Below, one piece after another: positions 1-9,735 of a stretch of DNA of 64,000 bases (position 1 is the stretch's first letter; the number at the start of each line of letters is the position of its first letter). The notes under the pieces were generated by a model. That model was not told where the DNA came from, searched no databases, and saw only the letters and a list, made by a program, of their open reading frames with translations. Source of the DNA: CAZYYO01 sp964650965. Lineage in GTDB: Bacteria; Bacillota; Clostridia; Lachnospirales; Lachnospiraceae. The stretch is from NCBI GenBank assembly GCA_964650965.1, contig CAZYYO010000005.1, forward strand, positions 1 to 64,000. Direction: 5' to 3'. The position numbers were made by a program, and so were the translations under genes.

Positions 1-117
1 GGAAGGAATATCAATCAAATACAGATGTTATGCAGTGGAAGATCTAATAAATAAGGTTTTAATTATTTAAAACATATAAGGTTTTTACAAACAGTCATTA
101 TGAGAGGAGAAACAAAA

Positions 118-327
118 ATGGCAAAGTATTCATTAGAAACAAAAATTAAAGTTTTAGCAGCAGACCCAGAGGCAGTAAACGCAATTAATGCAATAGCGCC
201 TGGAATTATTGACAATCCTATGGTAAAGAAGTTACCATACACCTTGCCGGAAATTGTGAAATTTACAAAAGGACAGTTGAATGATGAGGTACTGGCAAAA
301 ATCGAAACAGCATTGCTCGAATTATAA
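118..327 (+). CDS. Small conserved protein, stand-alone helical domain
   Basis: A 69-residue protein. The ATG at 118 is chosen because AGGAGA ends seven bases upstream; an in-frame ATG at 100 lies before that site. I do not recognise a function. The sequence is probably all helical and carries a pattern (DPEAV, then NPMV, then LPEIVKF, then a leucine-rich last helix) that resembles the C-terminal tail of the alpha/beta hydrolase at the other end of this window (62606-63652: GNPQAAPIV, LRDILGF, DVLDGLDEQL). I infer that it is a free-standing version of an accessory domain seen on some Lachnospiraceae hydrolases. It is monocistronic and followed directly by a strong terminator. Confidence 0.7.
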   Translation: MAKYSLETKIKVLAADPEAVNAINAIAPGIIDNPMVKKLPYTLPEIVKFTKGQLNDEVLAKIETALLEL

Positions 328-341
328 GAGTTAATCCAGGG

Positions 342-365
342 GGGAGCCGAAAGGCTCCCTTTTTT
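342..365 (+). terminator. Intrinsic terminator after the small protein
   Basis: GGGAGCC and GGCTCCC form a seven-base-pair stem closed by a GAAA tetraloop and followed by six T residues. It ends the small upstream gene. Confidence 0.9.
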
Positions 366-476
366 GGTTTTCGTGTTCTGGAACAAAACTTGTACCCATT
401 TCCAACATATGTTAAAATAACCAATAGCTTTGCAGCAAGGCAGGGCAGTAATATGAGAAATAGAAGGTGACCATTC

Positions 477-1358
477 ATGGAGCAGCAAGCCCCAAAATCA
501 CATAAAACAGCACTGATCGTTGAGGGCGGCGGTATGAAATGTGCATATAGTGCAGGTGTTTTAGACCATTTTCTGGATGAACAGATTTCCTTTGATTATG
601 CCATGGGCGTATCGGCAGGAGCTGCCAATGTTGCATCCTTTTTGGCAGGACAGCGGGATCGTAACCGTAGATTCTATTGTGAACATGTGAAGGACCCCAG
701 GTATATCAGTCTTGGCAATTTTATACGTACAGGTTCTTTATTTGGACTGTACTACATATATGGGGATCTTACCAATGAAGGTGGAGGGGATGCACTAGAC
801 TATGATGCGTTGATGGCAAACCCATGTGAAATGTGCTTTCCTGCCACAGATGCACAGACCGGACAGGTGCGATATTTTAATAAAAAGGAACTGGTAAGAA
901 ATCAATACGAGCCCATTATGGCAAGCTGTGCCTTGCCGGCATTATGTAAACCAATACAATATGAAAATCACTATTACTATGATGGTGGAGTAGGAGACTC
1001 TATTCCTATCAGACATGCACTGGCAGATGGCTGCGATAAGATTGTGTTTGTTTTGTCCAAGCCCAGAGGATTTGTTAAGAAGCCGGAGGGATATCGGCGT
1101 ATTTATACCCATAGATTGAAGCAGTACCCTAAGACGGTAGATGCACTTAACCATCGCCACGAGAATTACAATGAGTCCCTGCAGATTATGTACCAATTAG
1201 AGCAGGAGGGACGTGCACTGATTTACGCACCTTCTGGAAATTTGAAAATTGGAACCTACACTACCGACCCTGTGATTATGCAGAAGCTGTATGATGAGGG
1301 AATGGAAGATGGACAGGCAACAACTGATAAAGTGAAGGCATTTCTGGAAATCCGGTAA
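477..1358 (+). CDS. Patatin-like phospholipase family protein
   Basis: A 293-residue, probably cytoplasmic serine acyl hydrolase with a Ser-Asp dyad. The glycine-rich oxyanion loop EGGGMKCAYSAG is at residues 16-27, the nucleophile is Ser46 in GVSAG, and the catalytic Asp169 is in DGG (169-171). This is the complete signature of the bacterial patatin/RssA/YlbK family. The start is supported by AAGGTGA six bases upstream. There is no signal peptide. It is followed closely by a CPBP membrane protease, but an operon is not proven. The lipid substrate cannot be read from the sequence. Confidence 0.9.
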   Translation: MEQQAPKSHKTALIVEGGGMKCAYSAGVLDHFLDEQISFDYAMGVSAGAANVASFLAGQRDRNRRFYCEHVKDPRYISLGNFIRTGSLFGLYYIYGDLTNEGGGDALDYDALMANPCEMCFPATDAQTGQVRYFNKKELVRNQYEPIMASCALPALCKPIQYENHYYYDGGVGDSIPIRHALADGCDKIVFVLSKPRGFVKKPEGYRRIYTHRLKQYPKTVDALNHRHENYNESLQIMYQLEQEGRALIYAPSGNLKIGTYTTDPVIMQKLYDEGMEDGQATTDKVKAFLEIR

Positions 1359-1436
1359 CCGTTCACTTATTTATCATACTTTGTAGCTATACTAAAACAG
1401 TATGAAATGAAAAAACAGAAAATAGAGGATATTTCG

Positions 1437-2336
1437 ATGGAGAATAAATCAAAAAACGTTTTTCTTAGTTTGATACCATTTGCAGTGGTATTTGTAGTAC
1501 AAATTGCAGTTTCCATTATGGCAGCACAATTTATGATGTGCTGGGAGGCAAGCCAGTTCCATGGAAGCAGTTATTATGAATTTATAGAGCAATGTATGAA
1601 TGTGATGACGGATGCCAATTTTTCAGTGGCGATTTCATTAATGTACGCAGTAATTTGCGGCTTGATTTTTGCCTTCTGGTATGCCAAGGAATTTATTCCC
1701 AAGCGAGAGGGCAAGCGTGTTAGTCTGGTGCGTTCCGTAACCCAGTATCATCCCATGATGATACCTGGAGCGATTCTTCTAACGGTAGGAATGCAGTACG
1801 TGTGCGTTTATCTAATGAATGCACTGGCTATGGTATTCCCCAGCTGGCTGGCAACCTATCAGCAGCTAACAGAAGGAATGGGCATGACAGGGGATAATTA
1901 TTCCGTTTTACTACTGTTGTATGCCATTCTCATTGGTCCAATTTGTGAGGAATTAACCTTCCGTGGATTGACCCTGGGATTTGCCAACCGGGCACTTCCA
2001 TTTTGGGCAGCAAATGTGCTGCAGGCATTTTTATTTGCATTCCTTCATATGAACATGCTTCAGGGAACCTATACCTTCCTGATTGGCCTGGTATTAGGAT
2101 ATGTACTGTATAAATCAGGAAATATTCTTCTGACCATTATTATCCATGTGCTGTTTAATTTCGTAGGACTGATTCTGGGGAATTATCTGTATATGGGAAA
2201 TACAGCAATTACCTTCTTCCTGTGCCTATTGGTTGCATTGCTGGCAAGCTACGCAGGCTTAGAGCTGATTCTTAAGGCATTGGCTAAAAGGGTAAATAAA
2301 ACAGCAAATCCTGCCGATACAAATAGTGCAGCATAG
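1437..2336 (+). CDS. CPBP family intramembrane glutamic endopeptidase
   Basis: About 299 residues with roughly eight hydrophobic segments. CPBP (Abi/CAAX protease-like) motifs are present in order: CEELTFRG (the paired Glu plus Arg), a second-helix FLHMN, and HVLFNF near the end. These residues form the proposed Glu/His active site in the membrane. ATG 1437 is preferred because AGAGGA precedes it by seven bases; an upstream in-frame ATG at 1407 lacks a good site. In Firmicutes such proteins act in prenyl-protein processing, peptide maturation or bacteriocin self-protection. No peptide gene is visible nearby, so the role here is unknown. Confidence 0.88.
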   Translation: MENKSKNVFLSLIPFAVVFVVQIAVSIMAAQFMMCWEASQFHGSSYYEFIEQCMNVMTDANFSVAISLMYAVICGLIFAFWYAKEFIPKREGKRVSLVRSVTQYHPMMIPGAILLTVGMQYVCVYLMNALAMVFPSWLATYQQLTEGMGMTGDNYSVLLLLYAILIGPICEELTFRGLTLGFANRALPFWAANVLQAFLFAFLHMNMLQGTYTFLIGLVLGYVLYKSGNILLTIIIHVLFNFVGLILGNYLYMGNTAITFFLCLLVALLASYAGLELILKALAKRVNKTANPADTNSAA

Positions 2337-2378
2337 AAAAAGGCCATTTCTATTCTGACTAATTTGAAAATGAACCAG

Positions 2379-2428
2379 GGACGGTATATTTTTGGAAAAT
2401 GGATATTCCAAAGGTATGTCGTCCTTTT
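2379..2428 (+). terminator. Probable terminator after the CPBP gene
   Basis: An imperfect hairpin: GGACG (2379-2383) pairs with CGTCC (2420-2424), with an inner TTTGGAA/TTCCAAA stem, followed by TTTT. The stem has internal mismatches, so the call is moderate. Confidence 0.45.
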
Positions 2429-2488
2429 GTTTATAGAAAAAGGGAGTTTTCTAGTGCAAAGGGTTCCTTTTCGGTAGGGGGAATGAAA

Positions 2489-3520
2489 ATGATCATTCAA
2501 TCCGGTGAGCTTTCCATGAATAGTTCAAGAAGGTACACCAGTTCCGCGGTAGGATTTGCCGCAGCATCTGCCAATAAGGCAGAAAGCAGTTATACCACTG
2601 GGATATTCTCAGTGCAGCAGGAGTCCAGCCAGCAGCAGGATTTTGTAGGGACATTAAATTATCAGCTGGATTCAGCCAAGAAAACAGAGGAGATTGCCAG
2701 TCCAGAGGAAACCAATGGAGGCAAAATCCTTCGCCTGAAATTTCAGACCCTGCATTATCTTCTGGAAATGTTGTTTCGAAAGCGGGCAGGCATGGATGGA
2801 GATACCACACAGCAGCAGCTGAGTGCCATTTTTGGAGGCAGTAATAATTTGTCCCAGGGAGTAACACTGGGAGCGTATTCCAGTATGGAAGAGCATGAAA
2901 CCACCTCTTTTTCAACTACAGGACAGGTGGTGACATCCGATGGAAGAGAAATCTCCTTTCAGGTAGATGTGAATATGAGCCGCAGCTTTTATCAGGAGAA
3001 TGCCATGTATTTCAATCAGGCACAGGCAGACCTGTGTGACCCACTGGTGATTAATATGGATGTGCCGGCAGCTCAGGTTACAGATCAGAAATTCTATTTT
3101 GATTTGGATTGTGATGGAACCAAGGAGTATATTTCTACCCTGGGGCAGGGAAGCGGATTCCTTGCATTAGATAAGAATCAGGACGGAGAGATTAATGACG
3201 GAAGTGAGTTGTTTGGTGTAAAAAGTGGTGATGGGTTCTATGATTTATCCCAGTATGATTCAGATGGCAATGGATGGATTGATGAAGCGGACCCTATTTT
3301 CAATGAATTACGCATCTGGTCTCCAGATGCCCAGGGCAAAAGTCAGCTGTATACATTAAAAGACAGCGGCGTAGGAGCCATCTGTCTTTATCATGTAAAT
3401 TCTCAATTTGCAATGAATGATGTAAACAATCAAACCAATGGCATGATTCGGGAAACAGGAGTATTCCTAAAGGAAAATGGTCAGGCATCTACCATTCAGC
3501 ACGTAGACCTGGCAATGTAG
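2489..3520 (+). CDS. Conserved protein with C-terminal EF-hand-like calcium motifs
   Basis: About 343 residues. ATG 2489 is chosen because AGGGGG lies seven bases upstream; the longer in-frame reading from 2399 has no ribosome site. The first half is low in hydrophobic residues and rich in Ser/Gln. The second half carries aspartate-rich loops typical of calcium binding: DLDCDGTKEY, DKNQDGEINDGSELFG and YDSDGNGWIDEADPIF, followed by a beta-rich IWSPDAQGKSQL segment. There is no signal peptide, membrane segment or catalytic motif, and I do not recognise a function. Related EF-hand-repeat proteins are common in Lachnospiraceae. Its 3' end overlaps the convergent ATP-grasp gene by 25 bases. Confidence 0.75.
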   Translation: MIIQSGELSMNSSRRYTSSAVGFAAASANKAESSYTTGIFSVQQESSQQQDFVGTLNYQLDSAKKTEEIASPEETNGGKILRLKFQTLHYLLEMLFRKRAGMDGDTTQQQLSAIFGGSNNLSQGVTLGAYSSMEEHETTSFSTTGQVVTSDGREISFQVDVNMSRSFYQENAMYFNQAQADLCDPLVINMDVPAAQVTDQKFYFDLDCDGTKEYISTLGQGSGFLALDKNQDGEINDGSELFGVKSGDGFYDLSQYDSDGNGWIDEADPIFNELRIWSPDAQGKSQLYTLKDSGVGAICLYHVNSQFAMNDVNNQTNGMIRETGVFLKENGQASTIQHVDLAM

Positions 3521-4854
3521 AGACTAGGAAGCTCTTTCCCACCAAATTGACCGGCAATTAATTTATTTCGGCAGCAGCGGGAGTAAATGCCGGTCATTTT
3601 GCCGTTATATACATAAATGCCGGTCATGTGGTGAAACATTGCCAGTTCACCATCCTCTACCTGACTGTAATCCATGTTCATGGTCTGATAGGGAAGATAG
3701 AATTCCTGATACAGATAATGTCCGTTTTCCTGGCACTTTTCTACAATTTCTTTCCATTCATCCTGAGAATAGTCATATCCCAGGTAGATGCCACTGGCAG
3801 CATAGGAATCCAACGGCTTAAGAATCCATCGTTCTCTTGTATCTATTACCAGATCTCTGATAGCATTTTCTTTGGTAAGAGAGGCTGTGTAGGGAACGTG
3901 TTCTTGTACAAATTGAATCTCCTGGGCAGTAAGATACTGTTGCGCAACAGGCTGATGAAGCACAATGAATAACTGCTTATTGTGTATGATCTGTGTGGCA
4001 AAGCTTCCAATGAGACATACCTTCTGATCCTTATAGGCTTGGATAAAAGCAGAAACCTCGTCTAGGTGGGAAAGAATATCACTGGTTACAGCTCTTCGGT
4101 AGATGGCGTGAATTACGGTTCCTTCCGGAGAATACAGCACACCATCGTGATAGGCCAGATTTCGGATATCGCAAATCTCACAGCTGATTCCAGCCTGCTG
4201 AAAATGCTTCTGAAATTCAATAAAGTCCTCCATATAAGCATTTTCCAGAAAATCCACAATGGCAACATGAGGCATTTCTACTTTATTTGGGAAGTCCTGA
4301 TAGATTTCCAAGAAGGCCTTCACCCAGCTGTCAAAGTATTCGAAATTTCTAATTTCTTTTCCCTGAGAAGCCAGCTGGCTCTTATAATCCTGGTAAATAT
4401 CGTTGTGTTCCAGAGACAGAATCAATTCCCGGTTTTCATTCATGGCACTGGTTCCATCCGTATTGATCTCGCAGAACTTAAAGGCTCTGGTGTCCTCTTG
4501 ATAGAAGAAATCAAAACGTGCTATTGGAAGCTGACAATGGTAGCCTCTGTCGGCCAGAATTAATTCCTCACACTGAGGGGTAAAATGAAAAGCTTCACGA
4601 AGCTTGGCATCCTTCTGGTAGGCATCAATGATTTTAGCGAAAATGCCATAGGTCTGTGCAACAATCTGCTGAAAATCCAAAATAGTATCCTGAGAGAAAA
4701 TTTTGGGAATAATCATAGAATGAATGGTGTGACAGCCAGTGCCGCCTCCGGCACTGGAACCCTTGATATAATTGTTAATATTGTCCTGGCAGGCTTTGGC
4801 TCTGGCAGGATGCTTCTTAATCTCGTCTATAAAATAACTGGTGTATTGGTCCAT
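3496..4854 (-). CDS. ATP-grasp ligase, glutathionylspermidine-synthase-like (circularly permuted)
   Basis: About 452 residues from the ATG at 4854, which has an AAAGGAT site upstream. The motifs FCEINTDGTSAMNE (acidic, metal/ATP), WILKPLDSYAASGIYLG (ATP-binding lysine and glycine-rich loop) and LYQEFY suggest the pre-ATP-grasp/glutathionylspermidine-synthase group of carboxylate-amine ligases. It lies back to back with a glutamate-cysteine-ligase-like gene starting at 5003, with a 148-bp shared control region. That layout suggests the two enzymes act on one pathway: the ligase may extend gamma-glutamylcysteine or join it to an amine. The acceptor is unknown. The family assignment is by motif only. 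Confidence 0.7.
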   Translation of the reverse strand: MDQYTSYFIDEIKKHPARAKACQDNINNYIKGSSAGGGTGCHTIHSMIIPKIFSQDTILDFQQIVAQTYGIFAKIIDAYQKDAKLREAFHFTPQCEELILADRGYHCQLPIARFDFFYQEDTRAFKFCEINTDGTSAMNENRELILSLEHNDIYQDYKSQLASQGKEIRNFEYFDSWVKAFLEIYQDFPNKVEMPHVAIVDFLENAYMEDFIEFQKHFQQAGISCEICDIRNLAYHDGVLYSPEGTVIHAIYRRAVTSDILSHLDEVSAFIQAYKDQKVCLIGSFATQIIHNKQLFIVLHQPVAQQYLTAQEIQFVQEHVPYTASLTKENAIRDLVIDTRERWILKPLDSYAASGIYLGYDYSQDEWKEIVEKCQENGHYLYQEFYLPYQTMNMDYSQVEDGELAMFHHMTGIYVYNGKMTGIYSRCCRNKLIAGQFGGKELPSLYIARSTC

Positions 4855-4916
4855 TTGCAATATCCTTTCTTGGAAAAAAACATAAAACATGTTAGAATGA
4901 TAGGAAATAAAGTCTG

Positions 4917-4935
4917 TTCCTGGAAGCTCCAGGAA
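4917..4935. promoter_or_regulatory. Inverted repeat in the divergent ligase control region
   Basis: A perfect TTCCTGG/CCAGGAA inverted repeat with a five-base spacer lies between the divergent ATP-grasp and glutamate-cysteine-ligase-like genes. The size fits a dimeric repressor site; a short hairpin is the alternative. Confidence 0.35.
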
Positions 4936-5002
4936 ACCGACTACATTTGATGTTAATTGATATACTTGAAAATGTCAACAAAGCCAGAAATGGAGCGGAT
5001 AT

Positions 5003-6208
5003 ATGAAGAAACAGGCAGAAGATAATAAGACCGTAGATTGCAGATGCCCCAAGTTTCGGTCACAGATGTTTCAGGGAGAATTTGGACTGGAGATGGAGAT
5101 GCTGAGAGTGGATGGACAGGGTCGGCTGGCACAGACCTTACATCCCTTTACTGAGGAGGCTTTTAGCAGAGATTTTGCAGAATGCCAGCTGGAAATGGTT
5201 ACGCCGGTGTGTCACTCTACCAGAGAATTGTATGAAACCATGGAAGCTATGCGTGGACAGGCAGTACAGGTGTTAGGGAATCAGAAGCCGGCAGAATATC
5301 TATGGCCTAGCAGTAACCCTGGAATTGTGGATGGAGAGATTCCCATTGCAAGATTTACCGGAGAATTAGCCTGGAAGAGCCAATATCGAAATCATTTATC
5401 CCAGGTATATGGAAGAGAGAAGATGTTGTTTTCCGGAATCCATTATAATTTTTCATTTCCAAAGGAGTTAATTCCGGCAGCGTGTCGGGATGAAATATAT
5501 TTAAACCTGGCGAGACATTTATACCAGAATGCGTATATTCCCGTACTGCTTATGTCGGCCAGTCCCCTGCAGGATGCTTCCATCATGGGAGGAAAGCCGG
5601 GAGAAACAATACGCACCAGGTACGCATCCGTTCGATGCAGTCAGCAGGGGTATTGGAACAAGAAGGAGCTGTATCTGGATTTCTCCTCTGTAGAGAAGTA
5701 CGTTCGCAGTGTGCAGCAGCATATAGACGCCGGTGATGTTCAGCTTGCCAGTGAACTGTATCTGCCGGTACGGTTAAAGTCCGGAGGAGATCACAGCGTA
5801 GAAGGCTTGACGGGGGATGGAATCTCTTATGTGGAATACCGTATGGTGGATTTAAATCCACTAGAACCTACAGGAATTGACTATCGAGATTTGGAATTTT
5901 TACATTTATTTATGATTTATTTATCCTTTTGTCCGGAAGCTTCATTTACAGAAGCATTGCAGCATGAGGCAATCTGTAATGTGAAGCAGGCTGCACTGTT
6001 AGAACCGCCAGAGACACTGGTTCATCAGGCTTTGGATGTTTTAGAAGATATGAAGAAGTTCTATGTTGATGAAATAGAACTTATTGAACCGTATATCAAC
6101 TACCAGATAGAGAAGCTGGAATACCCACAGCGAAGATATGCCAGCCGCATTCTGGAGTATTATGGGACAGACTATGCAGCGAAGATGCTGCAGGCAGGGA
6201 GGAAATAA
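5003..6208 (+). CDS. Glutamate-cysteine ligase-like enzyme (GshF N-terminal type)
   Basis: A 401-residue enzyme predicted to join glutamate and cysteine through the gamma-carboxyl group using ATP. The N-terminus FQGEFGLEMEMLRVDGQGRL matches the substrate-loop start of bifunctional GshF/GshA proteins. SQMF, the acidic CQLEMVTPVC stretch, YLWPSSNPGI and SGIHYNFSF are further family landmarks. The length equals the ligase half of GshF; the usual fused ATP-grasp half is absent. The divergent ATP-grasp gene at 3496-4854 may replace it. The gene ends one base before dnaE starts, so the two are probably co-transcribed. The thiol product is inferred, not shown. Confidence 0.8.
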   Translation: MKKQAEDNKTVDCRCPKFRSQMFQGEFGLEMEMLRVDGQGRLAQTLHPFTEEAFSRDFAECQLEMVTPVCHSTRELYETMEAMRGQAVQVLGNQKPAEYLWPSSNPGIVDGEIPIARFTGELAWKSQYRNHLSQVYGREKMLFSGIHYNFSFPKELIPAACRDEIYLNLARHLYQNAYIPVLLMSASPLQDASIMGGKPGETIRTRYASVRCSQQGYWNKKELYLDFSSVEKYVRSVQQHIDAGDVQLASELYLPVRLKSGGDHSVEGLTGDGISYVEYRMVDLNPLEPTGIDYRDLEFLHLFMIYLSFCPEASFTEALQHEAICNVKQAALLEPPETLVHQALDVLEDMKKFYVDEIELIEPYINYQIEKLEYPQRRYASRILEYYGTDYAAKMLQAGRK

Positions 6209-6209
6209 A

Positions 6210-9200
6210 ATGGCATTTGCCCATTTACATGTCCATACAGAATATAGTTTGCTGGATGGATCTAATAAAATAAAAGAATATGTAGCCAAGGTAAAGGAGC
6301 TGGGGATGACTTCCGCAGCCATTACAGACCATGGAGTAATGTATGGAGTGATTGATTTCTACCGGGCAGCTCTTGCCCAGGGGATTAATCCTATTCTTGG
6401 ATGCGAGGTGTATGTTGCTCCCAATTCCCGCTTTGACCGGGAGACAATACATGGAGAGGACCGTTATTATCACCTGGTACTTTTAGCCGAAAATAATCAA
6501 GGGTATCAAAACCTGATGAAGATTGTATCCAAGGGATTTGTGGATGGATATTACTATAAACCCAGGGTAGATATGGAGGTGCTAGAAACCTATCACCAGG
6601 GTATCATTGCATTAAGTGCCTGTCTTGCAGGAGAGGTGCAACGATATCTGGCACGTGGGCTCTATGATGAGGCCAGAGAAGTAGCGCTTCGCTATGAAAA
6701 ATGTTTTGGCAAGGGCAATTTCTTCCTGGAGCTGCAGGACCATGGAATCCCGGAACAGCAACAGGTGAATCCACAATTGATTCGTATGTCTAAGGATACA
6801 GGAATTGAACTGGTAGCTACCAATGACGTGCATTATACCAATGCAGAGGATGCCGTGCCTCATGACCTTCTGTTATGTCTTCAGACAGGGAAGAAGGTAA
6901 CAGATGAAAACCGCATGCGCTATGAAGGCGGTCAGTATTATGTTAAGTCCGAGGAAGAAATGCGGGCTTTATTTCCTTATGCTCAGGAGGCATTGGATAA
7001 TACAGCGAAGATTGCAGACCGCTGCCATGTGGAGATAGAGTTTGGAGTAACCAAGCTGCCACATTATGAGGTGCCCCAGGGGTATGATTCCTGGACCTAT
7101 CTAAATAAATTATGTGATGATGGCTTAAAACAGCAATATGGGGACAAAGCAGAAGAACTTCGCAGCCAGCTGGATTATGAATTAAATGTAATTAAGACTA
7201 TGGGCTATGTGGATTATTTCCTGATTGTATGGGACTTTATTAATTACGCAAGAACCCATGGAATTCCGGTAGGACCGGGAAGGGGAAGTGCCGCAGGCTC
7301 CCTGGTAAGCTATACCACGGGAATTACCAATATTGACCCGATTCGCTACAACCTGTTGTTTGAGCGATTCTTGAATCCGGAGCGTGTATCTATGCCGGAT
7401 ATTGATATTGATTTCTGCTTCGAACGAAGAGGCGAGGTTATTGATTATGTTATTGAGAAATACGGTAAGGATTGTGTCACCCAGATTGTTACCTTTGGAA
7501 CCCTTGCGGCGAAGGGCGTTATTCGGGATGTAGGCCGGGTATTGGACCTGCCTTATTCCTTTGTAGACAATATTGCCAAAAGTATTCCAAATGAGTTGAA
7601 TATTACCATTGATAAAGCCATGCAGATGAATCCGGAGCTTCGCAGAATGTATGAAGGAGATGAGTCGGTAAAGCATCTCATTGATATGGCAAGAAGATTG
7701 GAGGGACTGCCCAGACATACCTCGATGCATGCGGCAGGCGTGGTTATTTCCCAGCTGCCCATGGATGAATATGTTCCTTTATCCAGAGCCTCTGACGGTA
7801 CGATTACTACCCAGTTTACCATGACAACCATTGAAGAGCTGGGACTATTGAAAATGGACTTCCTTGGTCTTCGTACCCTTACTGTTATCGATAATGCAGT
7901 GAAGATGATTAAGAAGGATTATGATGTAGCCATTGATGTGGATAAGATTGATTATAATGATCCCAAGGTACTTGCCTCTATCAGCAGTGGCAGGACAGAA
8001 GGAATCTTCCAATTAGAAAGTGCCGGCATGAAGAGCTTTATGAAGGAGCTAAAGCCAGAGAGCTTAGAAGACGTTATTGCAGGAATTTCTCTGTATCGTC
8101 CAGGTCCTATGGACTTTATTCCTGCTTACATTAAGGGCAAGAACGACCAAAGCTCCATTGTCTATGACTGCCCCCAGATGGAACCGATTCTTGCACCCAC
8201 CTATGGCTGTATTGTATATCAGGAGCAGGTTATGCAAATTGTTCGTGATTTGGCTGGATACTCCATGGGACGAAGCGATTTGGTTCGTCGAGCAATGTCC
8301 AAGAAGAAAACTGCAGTGATGGAGAAGGAACGCCAGAGCTTCGTTTATGGAAATGAAGAAGAAGGCGTAAAGGGCTGTGTGGCCAACGGTATTGACGAGA
8401 AGGTGGCACACAAGATTTACGACGATATGATTGACTTTGCTAAATATGCATTTAACAAAAGCCATGCAGCCGCATATGCTGTGGTTGCATATCAGACAGC
8501 TTTTCTAAAATATTACTATCCGGTGGAATTCATGGCGGCACTTATGACCTCTGTGATTGATAACTCTGGAAAGGTTTCTGAGTATATTCAGGTGTGCCGT
8601 GGTATGGGCATTGAAGTCCTTCCCCCAGATATTAATTGTGGTGGAGGAACCTTTGCAGTGTCCGACGGTAAGATTCGCTACGGAATGTATGCGGTGAAGA
8701 GCGTAGGTCGTCCTGTGATAGATTATATTGCCCAGGAACGTCAGCTGTGGGGACCATTTAAGACACTAGAGGACTTTATTACCAGAGTAAATGGTAAGGA
8801 AGTAAATAAGCGTACCATAGAGAATCTGATTAAAGCAGGAGCCCTGGATTGTTTAGATGGCAACCGCCGTCAGATGGTATTAATCTATCCGGCAATTCTC
8901 GATGGCGTTAACAGTGAGAAGAAGCATTCCATGGCGGGACAGATGACATTATTTGACATTGCAGACGAAGAAGTGAAGTCAGCCTTTGAGATTAAGATGC
9001 CAAATGTGGAGGAATTCCCTAAGGAAATGCTACTAACCTTTGAAAAGGAAGTGCTGGGTGTGTATATTTCCGGGCATCCTCTGGAAGAATATGCACAGAT
9101 GATGGAAAAGAACACCACAGCCCGCTCTTTGGATTTTCAGGTTAATGATGAAATAAAGGAAGCTCCCATTACAGATGGTAAAATGGTGGTAATTGGGGGA

Positions 9201-9692
9201 ATGATTACAGATAAGACAGTGAAGTTTACCAAGAACAATCAGGCCATGGCGTTTATTACGTTAGAGGATTTGGTGGGAACGGTAGAGGTGATTATCTTCC
9301 CGAGGGATTACGAGAAATACAGGGATCTTTTGGAAGAGGATGCCAAAATCTTTGTGTATGGAAAAGCCAGCGTAGAAGAGGAGAAGGATGCCAAATTAAT
9401 CTGTCAGGAGATTCGTTCCTTTACAGACGCACCGAAAGAAATCTGGATTCAATTTGCAACAAAAGAGGAATTTGACCAGCATCAGCAGACACTTTTTAAT
9501 ACCCTCCATGGCAACGAAGGAAATGATAGCGTGGTTATCTACATAGCCAATCCTAAAGCAATCAAACGTCTGGGAAATAACTGGGGTATTACTGCGAATG
9601 AGGACACAAAAAATGCTCTCATAGACATTTTTGGTCAGGAAAATGTTAAAGTTGTGGAAAAGAATATTGAATTTGGTAAAAAAAGATATTAA
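6210..9692 (+). CDS. dnaE: DNA polymerase III alpha subunit, DnaE type
   Basis: A 1160-residue replicative or lesion-tolerant polymerase, a normal length for DnaE1. The start ATG at 6210 follows GGGAGGAAAT. An N-terminal PHP domain begins with HLHVHTEYSLLDGS; DHGVMYG follows near residue 42. The C-family palm carries GPGRGSAAGSLVSY near residue 352 and the catalytic acidic motif PDIDIDF near 396. FNKSHAAAYAVV is near 748, followed by helix-hairpin-helix and an OB-fold near residue 990. There is no 3'-5' exonuclease insertion, so it is not PolC. It is immediately downstream of the ligase-like gene and 43 bp upstream of pfkA; the dnaE-pfkA order is common in Clostridia. Confidence 0.97.
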   Translation: MAFAHLHVHTEYSLLDGSNKIKEYVAKVKELGMTSAAITDHGVMYGVIDFYRAALAQGINPILGCEVYVAPNSRFDRETIHGEDRYYHLVLLAENNQGYQNLMKIVSKGFVDGYYYKPRVDMEVLETYHQGIIALSACLAGEVQRYLARGLYDEAREVALRYEKCFGKGNFFLELQDHGIPEQQQVNPQLIRMSKDTGIELVATNDVHYTNAEDAVPHDLLLCLQTGKKVTDENRMRYEGGQYYVKSEEEMRALFPYAQEALDNTAKIADRCHVEIEFGVTKLPHYEVPQGYDSWTYLNKLCDDGLKQQYGDKAEELRSQLDYELNVIKTMGYVDYFLIVWDFINYARTHGIPVGPGRGSAAGSLVSYTTGITNIDPIRYNLLFERFLNPERVSMPDIDIDFCFERRGEVIDYVIEKYGKDCVTQIVTFGTLAAKGVIRDVGRVLDLPYSFVDNIAKSIPNELNITIDKAMQMNPELRRMYEGDESVKHLIDMARRLEGLPRHTSMHAAGVVISQLPMDEYVPLSRASDGTITTQFTMTTIEELGLLKMDFLGLRTLTVIDNAVKMIKKDYDVAIDVDKIDYNDPKVLASISSGRTEGIFQLESAGMKSFMKELKPESLEDVIAGISLYRPGPMDFIPAYIKGKNDQSSIVYDCPQMEPILAPTYGCIVYQEQVMQIVRDLAGYSMGRSDLVRRAMSKKKTAVMEKERQSFVYGNEEEGVKGCVANGIDEKVAHKIYDDMIDFAKYAFNKSHAAAYAVVAYQTAFLKYYYPVEFMAALMTSVIDNSGKVSEYIQVCRGMGIEVLPPDINCGGGTFAVSDGKIRYGMYAVKSVGRPVIDYIAQERQLWGPFKTLEDFITRVNGKEVNKRTIENLIKAGALDCLDGNRRQMVLIYPAILDGVNSEKKHSMAGQMTLFDIADEEVKSAFEIKMPNVEEFPKEMLLTFEKEVLGVYISGHPLEEYAQMMEKNTTARSLDFQVNDEIKEAPITDGKMVVIGGMITDKTVKFTKNNQAMAFITLEDLVGTVEVIIFPRDYEKYRDLLEEDAKIFVYGKASVEEEKDAKLICQEIRSFTDAPKEIWIQFATKEEFDQHQQTLFNTLHGNEGNDSVVIYIANPKAIKRLGNNWGITANEDTKNALIDIFGQENVKVVEKNIEFGKKRY

Positions 9693-9735
9693 AATAGATT
9701 ACGTGTGAAATGAAGAAGGAAATGGAGGAAAAAAG

